Below, piece by piece: positions 27,570 through 35,876 of a DNA stretch of 64,000 nt (position 1 is the first letter of the stretch; every line of letters starts with the position of its first letter). Both the position numbers and the translations under genes were made by a program. The stretch comes from Sphingomonas albertensis (GTDB lineage Bacteria; Pseudomonadota; Alphaproteobacteria; Sphingomonadales; Sphingomonadaceae): NCBI RefSeq assembly GCF_014358075.1, contig NZ_JACONT010000006.1, forward strand, positions 1-64,000. The letters run 5' to 3'. The notes beneath the pieces are model-generated. The model was given only the letters and a program-made list of their open reading frames with translations. It made no database searches and was not told the DNA's origin.

Positions 27570-28694
27570 ATGGTAGATTCGACAGCCCCTACGCCAGCGC
27601 TCCGGACCGTCCGGGCGAACGACACGCTGCTCTGGGGCATGACCAATGCCGAGCGGATCCGGCGGATCGGCGTCGCGCAGGGGTTGGCCCCGGATACCGA
27701 CGACAGCACCGGCCCCGTCATCCTCGCCAACCTCGCCTACGCCTTCGATCCGGTCTGGATCGGGCATCTGAAGTCGCGCCCCGGGACCGTCGTCACGCGC
27801 ACCGGCGTTCCCGTGCTGGCGCATGTCCGCGACGCAGGCGAACGCGAGCGGATGACCGCAGCGATGCTCGGCGAGGCGCCGCTGGTGACCGGGCTGACGG
27901 TGATCGCCGCCGAGGCCGAGGAAGGCATCCTCAACGAAGCGCTCCGGAAACGCGAGCGGCCGTTCGCCGAACTGCTGACCCCCGCTGCGGTGCCGGCGAT
28001 CGAGCGCGCGAGCTATGTCGGCGCGTACAAGGGCGTCACCGACCTGCTGACCAAATATCTGTGGCCCGAATGGGCGCTGGCGATCACGCGGGTCTGCGCA
28101 CGTGCCGGGATCACGCCGAACCAGGTGACCGCGCTCGGCTCGGTGCTGTGCATCGTCGCGACCGTGGCGTTCTGGTATGGCTGGTTCTGGACGGGGCTCG
28201 CCACGGGGCTGTTCTTCATGGTGCTCGATACCGTCGACGGGAAGCTCGCGCGGTGCACGATTACCTCGTCGAAGCTGGGCAACGCGTGGGATCACGGCGT
28301 CGACCTGGTGCATCCGCCGTTCTGGTGGTGGGCCTGGGCGGCCGGTTGCGCGCCGTACGGACGGCCGCTCGAGGACGGCGTGTTCTGGGCGGTGATCGGG
28401 ACGATGCTGTTCGGCTATGTTGCGCAGCGCCTGATCGAGGGGGCGTTCATCGTCCGATTCGGTATGCATATCCATGTGTGGGAGCGGTTCGACAGCTGGT
28501 TCCGGCTGATCACCGCGCGGCGTAACCCGAACATGGTGATCTTGTTCGCGGGGTTGCTGGTGACGCGGCCGGACTGGGGGATCATCGGGGTGGCAGCGTG
28601 GACCGCGATCTCGTTGGTGGTGCATCTTGTGCGCCTGGTCCAGGCGATGGCGCGCAAGGCCCGGGGCGAGACGTTGGTGAGTTGGCTGGCTTGA
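27570..28694 (+). CDS. CDP-alcohol phosphatidyltransferase-domain membrane protein
   Basis: This 374-residue protein has two parts. Residues 1 to about 160 look like a partial nucleotidyltransferase-type domain (LLWGMTNAERIRRIG). The C-terminal half is a membrane-embedded CDP-alcohol phosphotransferase with the full signature D-x2-D-G-x2-A-R-x8-G-x3-D-x3-D (LDTVDGKLAR, then GNAWDHGVD) and several hydrophobic helices. Such enzymes move a phosphoalcohol from CDP to a lipid or a second alcohol, as in di-inositol phosphate synthases, which are also fused to a nucleotidyltransferase. I start at ATG 27570 (MVDSTAP). The gene is last in the plus-strand group. Confidence 0.85.
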   Translation: MVDSTAPTPALRTVRANDTLLWGMTNAERIRRIGVAQGLAPDTDDSTGPVILANLAYAFDPVWIGHLKSRPGTVVTRTGVPVLAHVRDAGERERMTAAMLGEAPLVTGLTVIAAEAEEGILNEALRKRERPFAELLTPAAVPAIERASYVGAYKGVTDLLTKYLWPEWALAITRVCARAGITPNQVTALGSVLCIVATVAFWYGWFWTGLATGLFFMVLDTVDGKLARCTITSSKLGNAWDHGVDLVHPPFWWWAWAAGCAPYGRPLEDGVFWAVIGTMLFGYVAQRLIEGAFIVRFGMHIHVWERFDSWFRLITARRNPNMVILFAGLLVTRPDWGIIGVAAWTAISLVVHLVRLVQAMARKARGETLVSWLA

Positions 28695-28738
28695 GGCTTC
28701 GCGGAGTCGCTACCTGCTAACGCCGACCTCCCTCCCTT

Positions 28739-28891
28739 CCGTTCGTCCTGAGTAGCCATCGAGTAGCTGCTCTTGCAGCGTATCGAGAGGGCGTATCGAA
28801 GGACAGGTTGCCGCGCGGAACCCATGCTTCGATACGCGCCCTCGATACGCTCCTGACGGAGCTACTCGGTCTCTACTCAGCACGAACGGAA
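28739..28891. repeat. Long imperfect inverted repeat between convergent genes
   Basis: CCGTTCGTCCTGAGTAGC... on the left and ...GCTACTCGG with TACTCAGCACGAACGG on the right pair over about 65 nt per arm. Both arms contain CGTATCGA-type segments (GCGTATCGAGAGGGCG and CGCGCCCTCGATACGC). It fills the 216-nt gap between two convergent genes and may act as a two-way terminator. Confidence 0.75.
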
Positions 28892-28910
28892 AAGGGGGAT
28901 GCGGCGAGCC

Positions 28911-30824
28911 CTATCCCTCGACCAGCGTTTTCGGCCGGCCGATCCACCACAGACAGTAGATCGCCAGCGCGTACAGGAAGCGGCTATAATCGCGTTTCCC
29001 CGCGCGGTGATCGGCGAACACCTTGTCGACCGCGCCCGTACGCCACATCCCCTGCTCCCGCACGCCGCTGTCGCGCCACAGCTGTTCGGCATACGCCCCG
29101 AAATCGCCCGCGAACCACGCCGCCAGCGGCATCTGGAAGCCCTGTTTCCGCCGGTCGAGAATTCCCTCCGGCAACCACGGCGCGATGGCTTGGCGGATGA
29201 CGTATTTGCCGACCTTGCCGTGCAGCTTCATGTCGGCGGGCATCGACAGCGCGAGGTCGACCATCCCCTGCCCCAGCATCGGGACGCGCACTTCGAGCGA
29301 ATGCGCCATGCTCGCGCGGTCGACCTTGGTCAGCATCGCGCCCGGCAGGTTGAGCGCCAAGTCGGCGAGCCCGAACTGCTCAAGCGTGTCGGTCGAGATC
29401 GCGTCGGGATCGGGGAAATATTCCGCGACCAGCGCGGCGATCCCGCCTTCCTCCTCGGCGATGAACTCGGCCGAGAATATCTCGCGACGGAAGGCTTCGT
29501 TCGTGATCTGCGTCTTGGCGAAGAACCGCGCGACGCCGTTCGGAAGCGCGGCGCTGCCGGTCGTCTTGCGCCAGCGTTGCAACACCGCGTTCGCATGGCG
29601 TGATGGCAGCGTCGGCACCGCGTCGAGCGCGCGGGCGAGGCGGCGCAACGGCGCCGGCAGCGAACTGATCCGCCGCTCCGTCGCGTGGCGTTTATACCCG
29701 AAAAACAGTTCGTCGCCGCCGTCACCCGACAGCGCAACCTTGACCTCCTGCGCGGCGATCTGGCTGACGTACCAGGTCGGCACCGCGGAGGGATCGGCGA
29801 ACGGCTCGTCATAGCAATGCTGGACCTCGGGCAGCATCGCCTGCGCATCCGCCAACTCCAGCGTGCGCGTGACGTGGTGGCAGCCGAGATGCCGCGCGAT
29901 CGCCTCGGCATGCGGCGATTCGTCGAAGCGGGGGTCGGGGAAGCCGATCGTGAAGGTGCGTACCGGCCGATCCGAGACCTGCGCCATCGCCGCGACCACC
30001 GCGGACGAGTCGACACCGCCGGACAGGAATGCGCCGACATCGACATCCGCGACCATCTGCTTGCCGATCGTGTCCAGCCACTCGTCGCGGAAGCGCTCGA
30101 TCCATGCCGCCTCGGACCTGGTTTCAGAGGGATGATAGGCCGGCGTCCAATAGGCGCGCATCGTCGGCGGACCGCTCGCCTCGATCGTCATCACATGGCC
30201 CGGCGGCAGCGTGCGGACCTGCGCATAGATCGAGCGCGGGGTGCGAATATGGCCGAAGCTGAAATAATCGTGGAGCGCACGGCGATCGACGGCGAACGCC
30301 ATCCCGGGCAACAGTGTGAGCGTCTTCAGTTCGGAGCCGAACGCGAACCCGGCGGCCTGGTCGGTGTAATAGAGTGGCTTGATACCCACCGGATCGCGCG
30401 CCAGCGTCAGGCGTCGTTCGCGAATATCCCACACCGCGACCGCGAACATCCCGTCGAGCCGCGCCCAGACGTCGTCGCCCCAGCGTTCGTAGCCCGCCAG
30501 GATGACCTCGGTATCGCCCGCGCTCTCGAAGATGCGCCCCAACGCCTGCAACTCGCGCCGCAACTCGCGGAAATTGTAGATTTCGCCGTTGAAGACGAGT
30601 GCATAGCGGCCGTCGGGCGAATGGAACGGCTGATGCCCGCCCTCGATGTCGATGATGCTCAGCCGGCGCATCCCGAAGCCGAAATCGCCATCGGTCATCA
30701 CGCCCTGATCGTCGGGCCCGCGGTGGAGGATCGCGTCGCACTGCGCAGTAATGAGAGGCGCGGTCACGAGGCGGGGCGAGACCGCAGCGCCACCTCGCGC
30801 GTAAAGGCCGGCAATTCCGCAGAT
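28911..30824 (-). CDS. Asparagine synthase-type glutamine amidotransferase (apparent ATC start)
   Basis: This AsnB-family protein of about 637 residues moves ammonia from glutamine to an acid group. The class II glutaminase domain begins CGIAGLYARG, where the Cys must be the N-terminal nucleophile, and the synthetase domain has the PP-loop AFLSGGVDSSAVV (about residues 255-267). The codon before that Cys is ATC at 30824, not ATG. A GAGGG stretch lies about 10 nt upstream. The only in-frame standard start upstream is a GTG at 30854, which would leave a 12-residue extension before the nucleophile. Here I mark the ATC. Neighbours suggest modification of an envelope polysaccharide or lipid. It is divergent from the flippase gene. 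Confidence 0.85.
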   Translation of the reverse strand: MCGIAGLYARGGAAVSPRLVTAPLITAQCDAILHRGPDDQGVMTDGDFGFGMRRLSIIDIEGGHQPFHSPDGRYALVFNGEIYNFRELRRELQALGRIFESAGDTEVILAGYERWGDDVWARLDGMFAVAVWDIRERRLTLARDPVGIKPLYYTDQAAGFAFGSELKTLTLLPGMAFAVDRRALHDYFSFGHIRTPRSIYAQVRTLPPGHVMTIEASGPPTMRAYWTPAYHPSETRSEAAWIERFRDEWLDTIGKQMVADVDVGAFLSGGVDSSAVVAAMAQVSDRPVRTFTIGFPDPRFDESPHAEAIARHLGCHHVTRTLELADAQAMLPEVQHCYDEPFADPSAVPTWYVSQIAAQEVKVALSGDGGDELFFGYKRHATERRISSLPAPLRRLARALDAVPTLPSRHANAVLQRWRKTTGSAALPNGVARFFAKTQITNEAFRREIFSAEFIAEEEGGIAALVAEYFPDPDAISTDTLEQFGLADLALNLPGAMLTKVDRASMAHSLEVRVPMLGQGMVDLALSMPADMKLHGKVGKYVIRQAIAPWLPEGILDRRKQGFQMPLAAWFAGDFGAYAEQLWRDSGVREQGMWRTGAVDKVFADHRAGKRDYSRFLYALAIYCLWWIGRPKTLVEG

Positions 30825-30987
30825 GACGAACGATCCCTCGCATGACGGCGGCACCGCCGCCCGAACGCGCGCGGTCTAGGAGCCGGCCGGCGCTTTGTCA
30901 CCTTTGGGCGCCCCGGCCCCTTCTTCACACCTCACGGCCCCCGAAACCTTGCCGCACCCGCCGTCGCGCTCTAGGAGCCGGTCGCAG

Positions 30988-32349
30988 ATGGTTCAGGACC
31001 CCGCTCCTTCTCCGGCCCCGGCGGATGCGCCGGCACGTGCCGGCACGACCGGGATTTTCCGGGCGGCGGCGCGCAACCTCGGCTGGCTGCTCGCCAGTCG
31101 CAGCGTGCTGGCGATCCTGTCGCTCTTCTATCTCGGCTTTGCGACGCGCACGCTGGGCGTGGTCGATTTCGGCCGGTTCGCGCTGATCTCGGGGGCGGCG
31201 CAGGCGCTGGCGACCTTCGTCGGCTTCCAGACGTGGCAGATCATCGTCCAATACGGCGTCGAGCCGATCCAGCAGGGCGATACGCCGCGGCTCGCGCGCC
31301 TGCTCCGACTGTCGGCGATCCTCGACATCTGCAGCGCGCTGGTCGGCGCCGTGCTGACCGTGGCGATCCTGTTCGCGTGGAGCGATGGGTTCGGCATCCC
31401 GCCCGACCTGATGCGCGACACGCTGATGTTCGCGGTGGTGCAGCTGATTACGATCCGCTCGACGCCGCTCGGCATCCTGCGGCTGCGCGACAAATTCTCG
31501 TTGTCGGCGGTGGCGGACAGCATGACGCCGATCATGCGCTTCGTCGGCGCGGGCGCGGCGATGATCTTCGAACCGACGATCCGCGGCTTCATGCTCGCCT
31601 GGGCGATCGCCGAGATCGTCACAGCCGCAACCTATTGGATCATGGTCGCGCGCAGTGGCGACCTGCGCCTGCTCGCGAGCGGCCGGGGCAGCTGGCAGCA
31701 GGTCCGCGACGAGAACCCCGGCATCGTCCGCTTCTCGCTGAGCACCAACGCCAGCGCGACGCTCGGCCTGTCGAGCAAGCAGATCCCGCTGCTGCTGGTC
31801 GGCGCGTCGATCGGTCCGGCGGCGGCGGGTGCGTTTCGGCTGGCGACTCAGCTGGCACAGGCGCTGGCGAAACTGTCGCAGATGCTGTCGCGCGCCGCCT
31901 TCCCGGAGATCGTCCGCGCGGTCCGTACCGCCGAGCCCTCGCGCCTGCGCCGCATCCTCGTGCGAACGATGCTTGCGAGCACGGCGGCCGCGCTCGTGAT
32001 CCTCGCGATCGTCGCGCTGGTCGGCGAACCGATCCTGAAACTGGTCGGCGGCAAGTCGTTCGTCGGCGCGTATCCGGTGCTGTTGTGGCTCGCTGCCGCC
32101 GGCTGTTTCGACCTCGCCACGGTCAGCCTCGACACGGTGATGACCGCGCTGCACCGCGCCGGCACGGTGTTCGCGATCCGTGCGGTCGGTGTCGGCCTGC
32201 TGTTCGTCGCGGCATTCGTGCTGATGCCCGCTTATGGATCGGCGGGTATCGCCGCGGCGGTCGCCACCGGATCGGTCGCGGTGGCGATCCTGCTGGGGTT
32301 CGCAGCGGCCCGGATGACCCGCACGCCGGACGAAGCGCAGCCCGCATAG
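30988..32349 (+). CDS. Wzx-like oligosaccharide flippase
   Basis: This 453-residue membrane protein has a Pro/Ala-rich N-terminus followed by about 12 hydrophobic segments, starting at LGWLLASRSVLAILSLFYLG, with the family motif TLGVVDFGRFALI. It belongs to the polysaccharide biosynthesis (MOP flippase) group that turns lipid-linked oligosaccharides across the inner membrane. I chose ATG 30988 because AGGAG lies 10 nt before it; a longer frame from 30895 has no ribosome site. It is divergent from the amidotransferase gene, which suggests a joint role in surface glycan assembly. Confidence 0.87.
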   Translation: MVQDPAPSPAPADAPARAGTTGIFRAAARNLGWLLASRSVLAILSLFYLGFATRTLGVVDFGRFALISGAAQALATFVGFQTWQIIVQYGVEPIQQGDTPRLARLLRLSAILDICSALVGAVLTVAILFAWSDGFGIPPDLMRDTLMFAVVQLITIRSTPLGILRLRDKFSLSAVADSMTPIMRFVGAGAAMIFEPTIRGFMLAWAIAEIVTAATYWIMVARSGDLRLLASGRGSWQQVRDENPGIVRFSLSTNASATLGLSSKQIPLLLVGASIGPAAAGAFRLATQLAQALAKLSQMLSRAAFPEIVRAVRTAEPSRLRRILVRTMLASTAAALVILAIVALVGEPILKLVGGKSFVGAYPVLLWLAAAGCFDLATVSLDTVMTALHRAGTVFAIRAVGVGLLFVAAFVLMPAYGSAGIAAAVATGSVAVAILLGFAAARMTRTPDEAQPA

Positions 32350-32453
32350 AGCCCCCGGCAAGCTCCGGGCGTTGGCGATAAACGCCTCGTTCACGTCGCA
32401 AATGTCATCTGCGCGCCGCTCTATCGCCACTATTTTCGGGTCTTAGTCTGCCG

Positions 32454-32915
32454 ATGAACCATGTAATTCTTATGGCGCTGGGTGCGGCCGCCGTGCTCGC
32501 GCCGGTCCAGGCGCATGCCGTCGAGACCTGCGAGGGCACGCCGGGCAATGGCAACGCCAAGCTGATCCTCGAGGCGACGACGATGCACAACACCGTCGGT
32601 GAAGTCGCCTTCACGATCTATCCGGACGACAAGAAGCGGTTCCTGGCAAAGGGCGCGAAGCTGGCGCGCGCGCGCGTTTCGGCGGCGAACCCGCGCGCCT
32701 GTTTCTGGCTCAAGCCCGGCTATTACGCGATCGCGCAATATCACGACGAGAACAGCGATCATGATTTCAACCGGACGCTGTTCATGCCGAAGGAGGGCTT
32801 CGGCTTCTCCAACGACGCCCCGACCTCGATCGGGCTGCCGTCCTTCGAATCGGCTCGTACGGCCCTGCCCGCCTCCGGCACCGTCGTACGGATGAAGATG
32901 CGGTATCGCCGATAA
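32454..32915 (+). CDS. DUF2141-family exported protein
   Basis: This 153-residue protein has a cleavable signal peptide (MNHVILMALGAAAVLAPVQAHA, cut near AHA). The mature domain shows the DUF2141 landmarks: VGEVAFTIYPD, PGYYAIAQYHDENSD, LFMPKEGFGFSNDA. Members are small beta-rich secreted proteins of unknown function. The gene stands alone on the plus strand, 104 nt after the flippase gene; that gap starts with a short GC-rich hairpin just past the flippase stop. Confidence 0.85.
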   Translation: MNHVILMALGAAAVLAPVQAHAVETCEGTPGNGNAKLILEATTMHNTVGEVAFTIYPDDKKRFLAKGAKLARARVSAANPRACFWLKPGYYAIAQYHDENSDHDFNRTLFMPKEGFGFSNDAPTSIGLPSFESARTALPASGTVVRMKMRYRR

Positions 32916-33004
32916 TATGCGTCCGGACTGCGGCTGACGCGGAACGGAAATCTTGCTGACACAAATTTGTAGCGGTTCTGTACCGTGACGGGTATCTCTA
33001 TATC

Positions 33005-34096
33005 GTGGCTGATGCTGTTTCGAACTTCGACGCCTTTGGCAGGCAATCGCTCTCCCCTCCAGTCGCACCCGCGTGGCTGCCTGAGGGGATGTTCGATTCG
33101 GCTGCGTCCGAACGCGCCAGCGTGAACCCGCGCGAGGCAGCCGCGAAGATTCGCACCGGCATCATCTGCAACCCGAAGAGCCATCGCAACCGCAGCAGCG
33201 TCGAGGCGACCAAGCCGTTCCTGTCGGGCACGGTGCTGGCCGTCACGCCGCGCACCCAGGCCGAACTGGCCGAGGTGCTGACCGATTTCGCGCGCCACGG
33301 CATCGAACTGCTCGTGATCGACGGTGGCGACGGCACGATCCGCGACGTGATGACCGCCGCCGCGCGCATCTGGACCGGTGCCGCACCGCGCGTCGCGATC
33401 GTTCCCTCGGGCAAGACCAACGCGCTCGCACTCGATCTCGGCATCCCCGATACCTGGACGCTCGATCAGGCGCTGACCGCGGCGCGGCATGGTCGCGTCA
33501 AGCTGCGCAGCCCGGTCGAGGTGATCCGCAAGGACAGCGGCGCGAAACTGTGCGGCTTCCTGTTCGGCGCAGGCGCGTTCGTCGATGCCACCGCGCTCGC
33601 GCAGCGCACCCACCGCGCTGGCGCCTTCAACGGCGTCGCGGTCGGGCTCGCGCTGTGCTGGGCGATCCTGCAGACGCTGTTCGGCGGCGCCAACAGCGCA
33701 TGGCGCGCCGGCAACCGGATGCGGATCCGCTTCCAGTCGCGCGGCGACGAGGGCGCGCACGCCGCGGGCAAGCATGCCGACACCGATCGCGCGCGCTACA
33801 TCCTGCTCGCCTCGACGCTGAAGCGCATGCCGATCGGTATCCGTCCATTCGGCGTACCACGCGCCGGGCTGAAGACGCTGGTGGTCGATGCGCCGCCGCG
33901 CTGGCTTGCCGCCGCGACGCCGCTGATCGTCGCCGGCTCGCCCGCCGCCTGGCTCGATCGCGCGGGCTATCACCGGATCGATACACCGAGCTTCGACCTG
34001 TCGATCGACTCGGGCTTCATCCTCGACGGCGAAGTCTATCCCGGCGGCGACCTGACCGTCCGCGAAGCGCGCGCGCTCAGTTTCGTCGTCCCGTGA
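33005..34096 (+). CDS. Diacylglycerol/lipid kinase catalytic-domain protein
   Basis: This 363-residue protein is of the DAGK/LCB5 lipid-kinase type, which phosphorylates diacylglycerol or sphingoid bases. The ATP-binding core is clear: IICNPKSHRN, then LLVIDGGDGTIRDVM (GGDGT) and VPSGKTNALALDLG. The C-terminal half ends with the usual beta-sandwich and GEVYPGGDLTV. The start is a GTG at 33005; an in-frame ATG at 33089 (MFDSAASER) would give 335 residues and still keep the domain. Its stop overlaps the next gene's GTG (GTGA). Sphingomonads make sphingolipids, so the lipid substrate could be either class. Confidence 0.85.
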   Translation: MADAVSNFDAFGRQSLSPPVAPAWLPEGMFDSAASERASVNPREAAAKIRTGIICNPKSHRNRSSVEATKPFLSGTVLAVTPRTQAELAEVLTDFARHGIELLVIDGGDGTIRDVMTAAARIWTGAAPRVAIVPSGKTNALALDLGIPDTWTLDQALTAARHGRVKLRSPVEVIRKDSGAKLCGFLFGAGAFVDATALAQRTHRAGAFNGVAVGLALCWAILQTLFGGANSAWRAGNRMRIRFQSRGDEGAHAAGKHADTDRARYILLASTLKRMPIGIRPFGVPRAGLKTLVVDAPPRWLAAATPLIVAGSPAAWLDRAGYHRIDTPSFDLSIDSGFILDGEVYPGGDLTVREARALSFVVP

Positions 34097-34995
34097 TCAC
34101 GCTCGGCGACGTCGTCCGCCGCCAGTTGCACGTCCCCACCATCCCCGCGGTCCGCGACGTCTCTGCGATACTCGCCGAGAGCGCGCCCGGGACCGTGGCG
34201 GTGCTGTTCTACGGCTCGAACCTGCGCACCGGCGCGACCGAGGGCGTGCTCGATTTCTACGTGCTGACCGCAGGCCCCCCCGAGCGCGGCATGTGGCCGA
34301 CCGTCAGCTACCGCGAATTCGACCTGCGCGGCGAGACGTTGCGCGCCAAGATCGCGACCATGCGCCTCGCGACCTTTGCCAAGGCGGCGGCGGCGCGGAC
34401 GCTCGACACGACGATCTGGACCCGCTTCGTGCAACCCTCCGCGCTCGTCTGGGTGCGCGATCCGGAGACCGCGACGCAGGTTGCCGAGGCCATCGCCGAC
34501 GCGGCCAAGTCCGCCGCGCGCTTTGCCGCCGCGCTCGGCCCCGAGACGGGCACCGCCGACGAGTATTGGCGCGCTCTGTTCCGCCAGACCTACGCCGCCG
34601 AACTCCGCGTCGAACGCAAGGGCCGTGAGGGGCAGATCCTCGGCTTCGACCCCGCGCGCTATGCCGAACTCCTCCCGCTCGCCTGGACCGCCGACGGCAT
34701 CGCCTTCCGCGACGAGGCCGGCGTGTTGAAGCCCGACCTGGCGCCGGCACGACGTCGCGCACTGCTCCAGGCCTGGGCCCACCGCCGCCGCGCCGGCAAA
34801 CCGATCAACGTCGCCCGCCTGGTACGCGCCGCCTTCACCTTCGAGGGCGCCGCCCGCTACGGCATCTGGAAGGTCGAACGCCACACCGGCGTCGCCGTGC
34901 CGCTGACCCCGTGGCGCGAGAAACATCCGATCCTCGCGGCGCCCGGCGTGTTCTGGCGGGTCTGGCGCGCGCGTACCGGCCCCAAAGCGGTATGA
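34093..34995 (+). CDS. Protein resembling TAM41-type CDP-diacylglycerol synthase
   Basis: This 300-residue protein starts at a GTG overlapping the lipid-kinase stop. Near residue 38 it has FYGSNLRTG...GVLDFYVL, which matches in pattern the YGSG...DFIFVV nucleotidyltransferase centre of mitochondrial TAM41, a CDP-diacylglycerol synthase. It then has LRGETLRAKIATMRL and RFVQPSALVWV, where TAM41 has its conserved blocks. No transmembrane helix is seen. A TAM41-like enzyme following a lipid kinase would convert its phosphatidate product to CDP-DAG. This is pattern recognition by eye and the assignment is tentative; the gene could be another nucleotidyltransferase-fold protein. Confidence 0.6.
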   Translation: MITLGDVVRRQLHVPTIPAVRDVSAILAESAPGTVAVLFYGSNLRTGATEGVLDFYVLTAGPPERGMWPTVSYREFDLRGETLRAKIATMRLATFAKAAAARTLDTTIWTRFVQPSALVWVRDPETATQVAEAIADAAKSAARFAAALGPETGTADEYWRALFRQTYAAELRVERKGREGQILGFDPARYAELLPLAWTADGIAFRDEAGVLKPDLAPARRRALLQAWAHRRRAGKPINVARLVRAAFTFEGAARYGIWKVERHTGVAVPLTPWREKHPILAAPGVFWRVWRARTGPKAV

Positions 34996-35759
34996 GCGCC
35001 TCTGCTGGCCAAGGTTTCAGCGCGCTGATCCTCGCCGGATCGCGCGGCGGCGTCGACCCCGTCGCGGCCTATGCCGGCGTCTCGCACAAGGCGCTGATCG
35101 AACTCGACGGCCAGACCCTGCTCGCCCGCGTCGCCAAGGCGTTGCGCGAGGCCGGTGCAACGCAGATCGCAGTCTCGGTATCCGACGACACCGTCCGCGC
35201 TGCCGCCACCGCGCTAGACCTCACCGTCCTGACCGCCGCATCCGGCCCCAGCTGCAGCGTCCGCGACGGCATCGAGACACTCGGCACGCCGCTGCTCGTC
35301 ACCACTGCGGATCACGCGCTGCTCCGACCCGAATGGATCACGCGCTTCCTTGCCGATGCACCCGCGCACGCCGACGTCGCCGCGCTGCTCGCCCGCCAGG
35401 ACGTGATCGAGGCCGCCGCGCCCGGCACGCGCCGCACCTATCTCCGCTTCGCCGATGGCGCGTGGTCGGGCTGCAACCTGTTCCACTTCGCCACGCCCCG
35501 GTCGGTCGCCGCACTCGATCTGTGGGCGCAGGTCGAGGCGGATCGAAAGCGGCCATGGCGGATCGTCCGCCGGCTCGGGATCGGCACGCTGGTCCGGTAC
35601 ATGTCCGGTCGCCTGACGCTGGTCGCCGCACTCGCGCATCTCGGACGTCTCGCCGGTCTCCATGCCGCCGCGGTGGCGACCCCGTTCGGCCTCGCGGCGG
35701 TCGATGTCGACAAGCCAGCCGACCTTGACCTCGTGCGAGACCTGATCGCCCGCCCCTGA
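34992..35759 (+). CDS. MobA-like NTP transferase
   Basis: This 255-residue protein has a nucleotidyltransferase N-terminus (SALILAGSRGGVDP, then HKALIELDGQTLLAR) and the metal aspartate region (LLVTTADHALL). The GSRGG loop differs from the MobA GxSxRMG form, so the nucleotide or substrate may differ. ATGA overlap with the TAM41-like gene makes a three-gene unit of lipid kinase, TAM41-like protein and NTP transferase. A role in making an activated phosphoalcohol for lipids is likely (inference), in line with the upstream CDP-alcohol genes. Confidence 0.78.
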   Translation: MSASAGQGFSALILAGSRGGVDPVAAYAGVSHKALIELDGQTLLARVAKALREAGATQIAVSVSDDTVRAAATALDLTVLTAASGPSCSVRDGIETLGTPLLVTTADHALLRPEWITRFLADAPAHADVAALLARQDVIEAAAPGTRRTYLRFADGAWSGCNLFHFATPRSVAALDLWAQVEADRKRPWRIVRRLGIGTLVRYMSGRLTLVAALAHLGRLAGLHAAAVATPFGLAAVDVDKPADLDLVRDLIARP

Positions 35760-35876
35760 GGCCGACAGCGCACGGCCGGTACCGCACCACCGACCACGTC
35801 ATCTTTCGCGGAGAAATTACCTCAGGCTACCGCTCCCCCCTGTCCCCGAACCGCCGCTTGGTGCAAAGCGCGACGC

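Noticed and set aside
32941-32966. GGAAC before the lipid-kinase gene as a third EcfG promoter
   Set aside because: No CGTT-like element lies 16-17 nt downstream.
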